Below, piece after piece: positions 58,364-62,062 of a DNA stretch of 62,062 nucleotides; positions within the stretch are counted from its first letter, which is position 1; the number at the start of each line of letters is the position of its first letter. The DNA comes from Alphaproteobacteria bacterium GM202ARS2. GTDB taxonomy: Bacteria > Pseudomonadota > Alphaproteobacteria > GM7ARS4. Position numbers and translations under genes: made by a program. Under the pieces are notes generated by a model. That model saw nothing but the letters and a program-made list of their open reading frames with translations, did not search any database and was not told where the DNA came from. The DNA is taken from NCBI GenBank assembly GCA_014323835.1, contig JACONH010000009.1:1-62062 (forward strand). The letters are read 5' to 3'.

Positions 58364-59179
58364 TCAAAAGCGATAATTTAGCCCAATGCGCCCAATGTGG
58401 AAACTAAGGTCATCTGTCTCGTGCGAAAAACCATTTCCGTTGGCTACACGTGACAGCTTGACATTGTTGACGTCTAGAGAACCGGCATCGAACGACGCAT
58501 AAAGATATTCTATACCTAACGCCCAATGCGATCCGAACAACATTTCGGCGCCACCACCGACGACGTAACCGGCTATGGTTTCGGTTTGCGAGGCACGTGC
58601 GCCAGTCGTTACAAACGTGTCAGTGTAATCGAAACCAGCCTTCACGTTTGTCACGGCCAAACCGCCGGTCGCAAATACCATCAAACTGTCTGACACCACA
58701 AAACCAATGCGTGGCCGCAATGTCAGCAGCCAATCCGTCTCGGCTGTCTGTGTCAGCGTGTAGTGTAGACCCTCGCAACATTGGTATTCCGTCGGCCCAA
58801 TCGAGTGTTTTGCTTCGGATCGGAAATCGGACCAATCGGCTTCCAATCCAATCACCCAGTTTGCAAACTGCCAATTGTAGCCGGCTTTGATGCCACCACG
58901 CGAAAAGAACGTGTGGTTAGAGGAACGGTTGCCAATTGTCGAATTGATGCGGTCAATTTCGTTTGGCAGAAAAAAACCGTCGTCGCGATGGTGCACTCTT
59001 GTCTTTCCGGCAAACTCCGTGGAGCCAACCCCGATCACAATTCCGACATACGGTCCGGCCCAACGTTTCGAATGCGGTAACTGATGCGACTCGTCCAAGT
59101 CTGCTGCAGCGACACTGATTGACATCAGTGAAGTTGCGAGCGCGAGCATCGCACCGAGCAACAACCGTGTTCTGTTCAT
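58364..59179 (-). CDS. Omp25-like outer-membrane beta-barrel
   Basis: 271 residues from the ATG with GGAG seven bases upstream. Signal peptide 1-25 (LLLGAMLALATSLMSISVAAA), then WAGPYVGIVIG, GGIKAGYNWQFANWVIGLEADWSD, TLRPRIGFVVSDSLMVFATGG, GYVVGGGAEMLFGSHWALGIEYLY and the terminal RIGLNYRF. This is the eight-stranded barrel of alphaproteobacterial Omp25/Omp31 proteins, ending in the required Phe. Own terminator downstream. In a phage it could alter host receptors or block superinfection. Confidence 0.9.
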   Translation of the reverse strand: MNRTRLLLGAMLALATSLMSISVAAADLDESHQLPHSKRWAGPYVGIVIGVGSTEFAGKTRVHHRDDGFFLPNEIDRINSTIGNRSSNHTFFSRGGIKAGYNWQFANWVIGLEADWSDFRSEAKHSIGPTEYQCCEGLHYTLTQTAETDWLLTLRPRIGFVVSDSLMVFATGGLAVTNVKAGFDYTDTFVTTGARASQTETIAGYVVGGGAEMLFGSHWALGIEYLYASFDAGSLDVNNVKLSRVANGNGFSHETDDLSFHIGRIGLNYRF

Positions 59180-59375
59180 CACGTTCTCCATCAGTCAGCC
59201 CAAACAACACTGGCTTGCTAACTGATGTGCCGCTGTCGGCGTTTGAATACAAAATGAACGAAATCGCAATGTTGCAATGTCATCACGCGACGCGCTGGGC
59301 AATTGGTGATGGTTGGCCGAGCGTGCGTTGCATATGTCACGCGACTGAGGATTCACCGCGAGTTCATCTTAGCAT

Positions 59376-59411
59376 TGCGATCAATTCATACAAACCGCTC
59401 CATTGATCGCA
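59376..59411. promoter_or_regulatory. Inverted repeat upstream of the autotransporter gene
   Basis: TGCGATCAAT and ATTGATCGCA, perfect 10-bp arms 16 bases apart, ending 29 bases before the start codon. Candidate operator. The 260 bp between the outer-membrane protein and autotransporter genes contain nothing else I can support. Confidence 0.5.
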
Positions 59412-59440
59412 GTGATGCTTTGATTGATGGGGATTTACCG

Positions 59441-62062
59441 ATGTCGCAATACACAATGTCAGACGTTGCGCGCGCGCTGTGCAGTCTACTAAGCGCGCTT
59501 TTCTTGATTGTGTTGGCCAACGCCAACGCCAACGCACAATCCAGCACGGAGTTTGTCGGATCACCGACGGTGACGTTCGGCGACGTGCCACAGCCACCCG
59601 CAGCAGACGACCAACTTTTGGTTATGCGTCTTGACGCGGCCGGTGCGTTTAACCTCAAACGGACGATTGGTCGACAAGGCTATGCCAGCAGCTTTGTACC
59701 GTTTGATGACGAGCCAACAATTGCAGTGTTGTTTCCTGTCACGATCGTTGCAGCAAATGTTACGATCAACCTTGCTAACGTCCGGGCGGCCATGCAAGAG
59801 CAAAGGTTTCCGGCCGACAACCGCACTGTCGTACGCTTTGAGCTTGTTCGCCTTCCAGACAGACCTGCAACAGAAACGTTGAAGGCCAGGGACGGCACGC
59901 CCGATGCCGTGCAAATCGGCACGCCCAGCACCATCGACGTACCATTGTTTGCAGCGGCAGCGCCAACGCCTGTTGTTCTGCGGTTTGGCACGGCACCGCC
60001 AACGCCCGGACCCGAAGAAACAAATTCAGACGTGCGCATACTCAACTCAGGCGATCATGCTGGGCCGTTCTTGTTTGATTTGACAACGATGGTTGGTCGC
60101 TCGGACGATGCAAGTAGTTTCGTGGCGTTTGCAACTAAGCCGACAGAAGAAATTCTGGTGCCGGTCGACCAAACGACGGCATTATTCCAGGTGCGCGTTG
60201 ACCTTGCGCGACAAGCTGCAGCGCAACAGAATTTTGCGCAAGACGACAAGACAGTGGTGCGTGTGGAACTGAGCATCAATTTTGGATCGAGCCCTGTACC
60301 GTTGCGGATTGACGGGCCATCTGTTCAGCAATTTTCGCTTTATCCAGCACCGCCGCCGGCCCCGATCCTGTCATATACGGCTGGCGAACGGCGCGTGGCG
60401 CGTGGTTCGCTAAGCCTTATTTACAACGGTCGCGTCACGAACGCATTCACCGAAAACTTTGGTGCCACAACGAGATTGAGCGTTGGGCGCAAGGGCGATG
60501 AAAGCAGTTTTGTGTCCGTTAATCCGGACGTTGACAGTTGGACGTTCGGCCCGCCTGCGGGCACTTTTACACATATTCAATCCGTGGGTGTTGTTGAGGC
60601 TGCCGCCGACGCCCGAGGCTTTGCGCGCGACGAGAACACCGTGGTTCGGTTTGAACTTGAATTGGAGGCGGCGGCCAAAGCCAGAGGCATCACGGTTGCT
60701 GAGCCGGCCGTCATTGAGACGCCTCTGTATGAACCGTTGGTGCTGGACACCACGTTAACCCTGGTCGCCAGGACAACACGCGGTGGCGCGGTGACGTTGC
60801 CGTTTGTCGTGACCGGCCCGAACAGTTACCGGCAGGCCGTCAGCTTGAGCAACAACAACAACGCGCAGACGCGCGCGTTGGAGGGTCTGACAGCTGGAGC
60901 CTATACGATTGTTGTTCCAACCGTGGACGGCTGGGCTGAGACCAGTGCGACCTGCGCGCAAAACGGGCAGAACCTGACGCTGACGCGGACCGCCGGCAAC
61001 ATAACAATCAACGTGCTCGATGGATCAGCGACGACGTGCGAATTTGCGTTTGACCCAATGCTGCCGACCGTTGCGATCAAGTTCGTCGAATTCGACGAGA
61101 ACACGGGCGCGGTGTTTCGGGTGCTCACTGGTGACCCAACAGCCAACACGCAGGGCCCGACAGTGTCGCAAGACGTTGCTGTGCAGATTCGCACCTCTGC
61201 GCTGCAGCTCAACGAAGCAGGTACGACGTTAAATGGCGGTACTGAGAAGGTCAGCTTAACAACGGTGACGATCCCAAGCGGCGCGCGCGAGGCTGACTTT
61301 ACGGTGTCGGCGTCGGAGCTGACGGATGCGGGCTTTGCGTTTGGCGGTCGCACACAACTGCGCGCCGCGATCCAGCCACCGTCGAACCCGCCAGCGTATC
61401 AGATCCGCGACCAAGTCGGCATGGTGGCCGTGCGCCTTGGCCTGCCGCCCAGGCGCGGGCAGGTCAATTTGATTGTGCGTCGGTCGTCTGGCGAAGGCGC
61501 GTTGGTGGTTCCGGCAACGTTTAGCCAACAACGGCGTCGCAGGCCGAGCGAGTTTGAATTTGCAGATGTGTCTAGAGAGCTTCAGTTTGGCGATCGGGTG
61601 CTGCAGAACAATGTCGCGTTTCGGGATATTGAGACAGACGTTTATGAGCGCTACGCCCTGATTGTGACCATACCGGACGGGTGGCAGCGGGCTGACGGCG
61701 ACGACGCTGTGAGCTGTGCTGATAGCGATGGCGTGAACGTCACTACCACACGGCAGACGGCAACAAAGTTGTCGATTAGCTTCACGCTGGCAATGGGTGC
61801 GCAAGCCACGTGCACGTTCAATCTGGCAAAGACCCCAGAGCCCGATTGGCAACCGGAACCGAAGCCAGAACCAGAGTCCGCAGAAATCCGCATTGTCAAG
61901 CAAGTGACCGGTCGCGATGGAACGTTTGGCTATCGCATCGTCAGGAGTGTTGGCGGCACTTCGGCGGGACTTACGACGTTTGCAACGCAAGTGCGCGCAA
62001 CGGCGGGCACCGCTGTGGCGGGCAGCATCAACGTTGGTTTGGGTGCGATTACAATCACGGAA
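59441..62062 (+). CDS. Autotransporter passenger (3'-partial)
   Basis: 874 codons open to the last base. Signal peptide about 1-32 (LCSLLSALFLIVLANANANA). Three similar domains follow, each with a FVGSPTVTFGD-like strand set and an ENTVVRFEL or NRTVVRFEL block. From about 430 come SpaA/prealbumin-like modules with GW...C signatures (VVPTVDGWAETSATC, VTIPDGWQRAD). A Pro/Glu hinge (EPDWQPEPKPEPE) and a last module cut by the window edge (GLGAITITE) end it. A surface passenger whose barrel is probably the partial gene at 1-1086. Confidence 0.8.
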   Translation, partial: MSQYTMSDVARALCSLLSALFLIVLANANANAQSSTEFVGSPTVTFGDVPQPPAADDQLLVMRLDAAGAFNLKRTIGRQGYASSFVPFDDEPTIAVLFPVTIVAANVTINLANVRAAMQEQRFPADNRTVVRFELVRLPDRPATETLKARDGTPDAVQIGTPSTIDVPLFAAAAPTPVVLRFGTAPPTPGPEETNSDVRILNSGDHAGPFLFDLTTMVGRSDDASSFVAFATKPTEEILVPVDQTTALFQVRVDLARQAAAQQNFAQDDKTVVRVELSINFGSSPVPLRIDGPSVQQFSLYPAPPPAPILSYTAGERRVARGSLSLIYNGRVTNAFTENFGATTRLSVGRKGDESSFVSVNPDVDSWTFGPPAGTFTHIQSVGVVEAAADARGFARDENTVVRFELELEAAAKARGITVAEPAVIETPLYEPLVLDTTLTLVARTTRGGAVTLPFVVTGPNSYRQAVSLSNNNNAQTRALEGLTAGAYTIVVPTVDGWAETSATCAQNGQNLTLTRTAGNITINVLDGSATTCEFAFDPMLPTVAIKFVEFDENTGAVFRVLTGDPTANTQGPTVSQDVAVQIRTSALQLNEAGTTLNGGTEKVSLTTVTIPSGAREADFTVSASELTDAGFAFGGRTQLRAAIQPPSNPPAYQIRDQVGMVAVRLGLPPRRGQVNLIVRRSSGEGALVVPATFSQQRRRRPSEFEFADVSRELQFGDRVLQNNVAFRDIETDVYERYALIVTIPDGWQRADGDDAVSCADSDGVNVTTTRQTATKLSISFTLAMGAQATCTFNLAKTPEPDWQPEPKPEPESAEIRIVKQVTGRDGTFGYRIVRSVGGTSAGLTTFATQVRATAGTAVAGSINVGLGAITITE

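Noticed and set aside
1..62062. Prophage with host flanks
   Set aside because: No chromosomal housekeeping genes at either side of the integrase or at the window edges, and both edges belong to one kind of gene; a circular or circularly permuted phage genome fits better.
1..62062. tRNA and rRNA genes
   Set aside because: None recognised by eye; a covariance-model scan would be needed to exclude a tRNA.

Overview
The window reads as an almost complete genome of a temperate, P22-like (short-tailed, podovirus-type) bacteriophage whose host is probably an alphaproteobacterium. The phage assignment rests on gene order and on similarity recognised by eye: small and large terminase, P22-type portal, scaffold, coat, gp4-like and gp10-like neck proteins, fibre, ejection-type proteins and a lysis cassette, together with an integrase, an excisionase-like gene and a CI/Cro-like switch. 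The host guess rests on the cargo: an Omp25-type beta-barrel, a Flp pilin, a TadG-like protein and an autotransporter. No chromosomal housekeeping gene is visible. The two window edges carry the C-terminal barrel (left) and the N-terminal passenger (right) of an autotransporter, in the same orientation and reading phase, so the molecule probably closes into a circle, perhaps with a small piece missing at the join.

Layout. 1-1086: autotransporter barrel. 1156-4910: a DNA methyltransferase fused to an HNH domain, and small phage genes. 4911-5255: gene-free stretch beside the integrase with a candidate attP core. 5256-12294: one long leftward early operon (integrase, excisionase-like, DUF2303, HNH-like, MarR-like and many unknown genes) starting at a left promoter. 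12327-13051: repressor gene flanked by three matching 16-bp operators, giving PL and PR promoters of identical design. 13059-16076: Cro-like gene and a replication initiator with iterons inside its coding sequence. 16162-16625: a Flp pilin gene bracketed by terminators. 16803-35280: packaging, head, neck, fibre and ejection genes, interrupted by about 580 bp without genes that is dense in hairpins (20179-20762), a candidate large structured RNA. 35289-39255: a TadG-like von Willebrand factor A protein head-to-head with a lysozyme-domain virion protein that has a small membrane-protein gene nested antisense in it. 39294-47096: a 2019-residue modular tail fibre, a possible aerolysin-like protein and a collagen-stalk/YadA-anchor adhesin. 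47263-49159: regulator, M15 endolysin, spanin pair and holin-like gene.

49515-58295: two divergent gene clusters around a serine recombinase. They are made of small, mostly cysteine-rich genes joined by a recurring junction in which the stop codon TAG runs into the Shine-Dalgarno sequence (TAGGTGC, 2-5 bases, start codon). A full-length RND efflux pump and its membrane-fusion lipoprotein sit inside this array with the same junctions on both sides. 58364-62062: an outer-membrane barrel and the start of the autotransporter.

Taken together, the phage carries a normal replication, packaging and lysis programme plus an unusually large set of envelope genes (efflux pump, outer-membrane barrel, autotransporter, trimeric adhesin, pilin, TadG-like protein). 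This suggests that lysogeny remodels the host surface. All functions are inferred from sequence reading alone; no database search was run.
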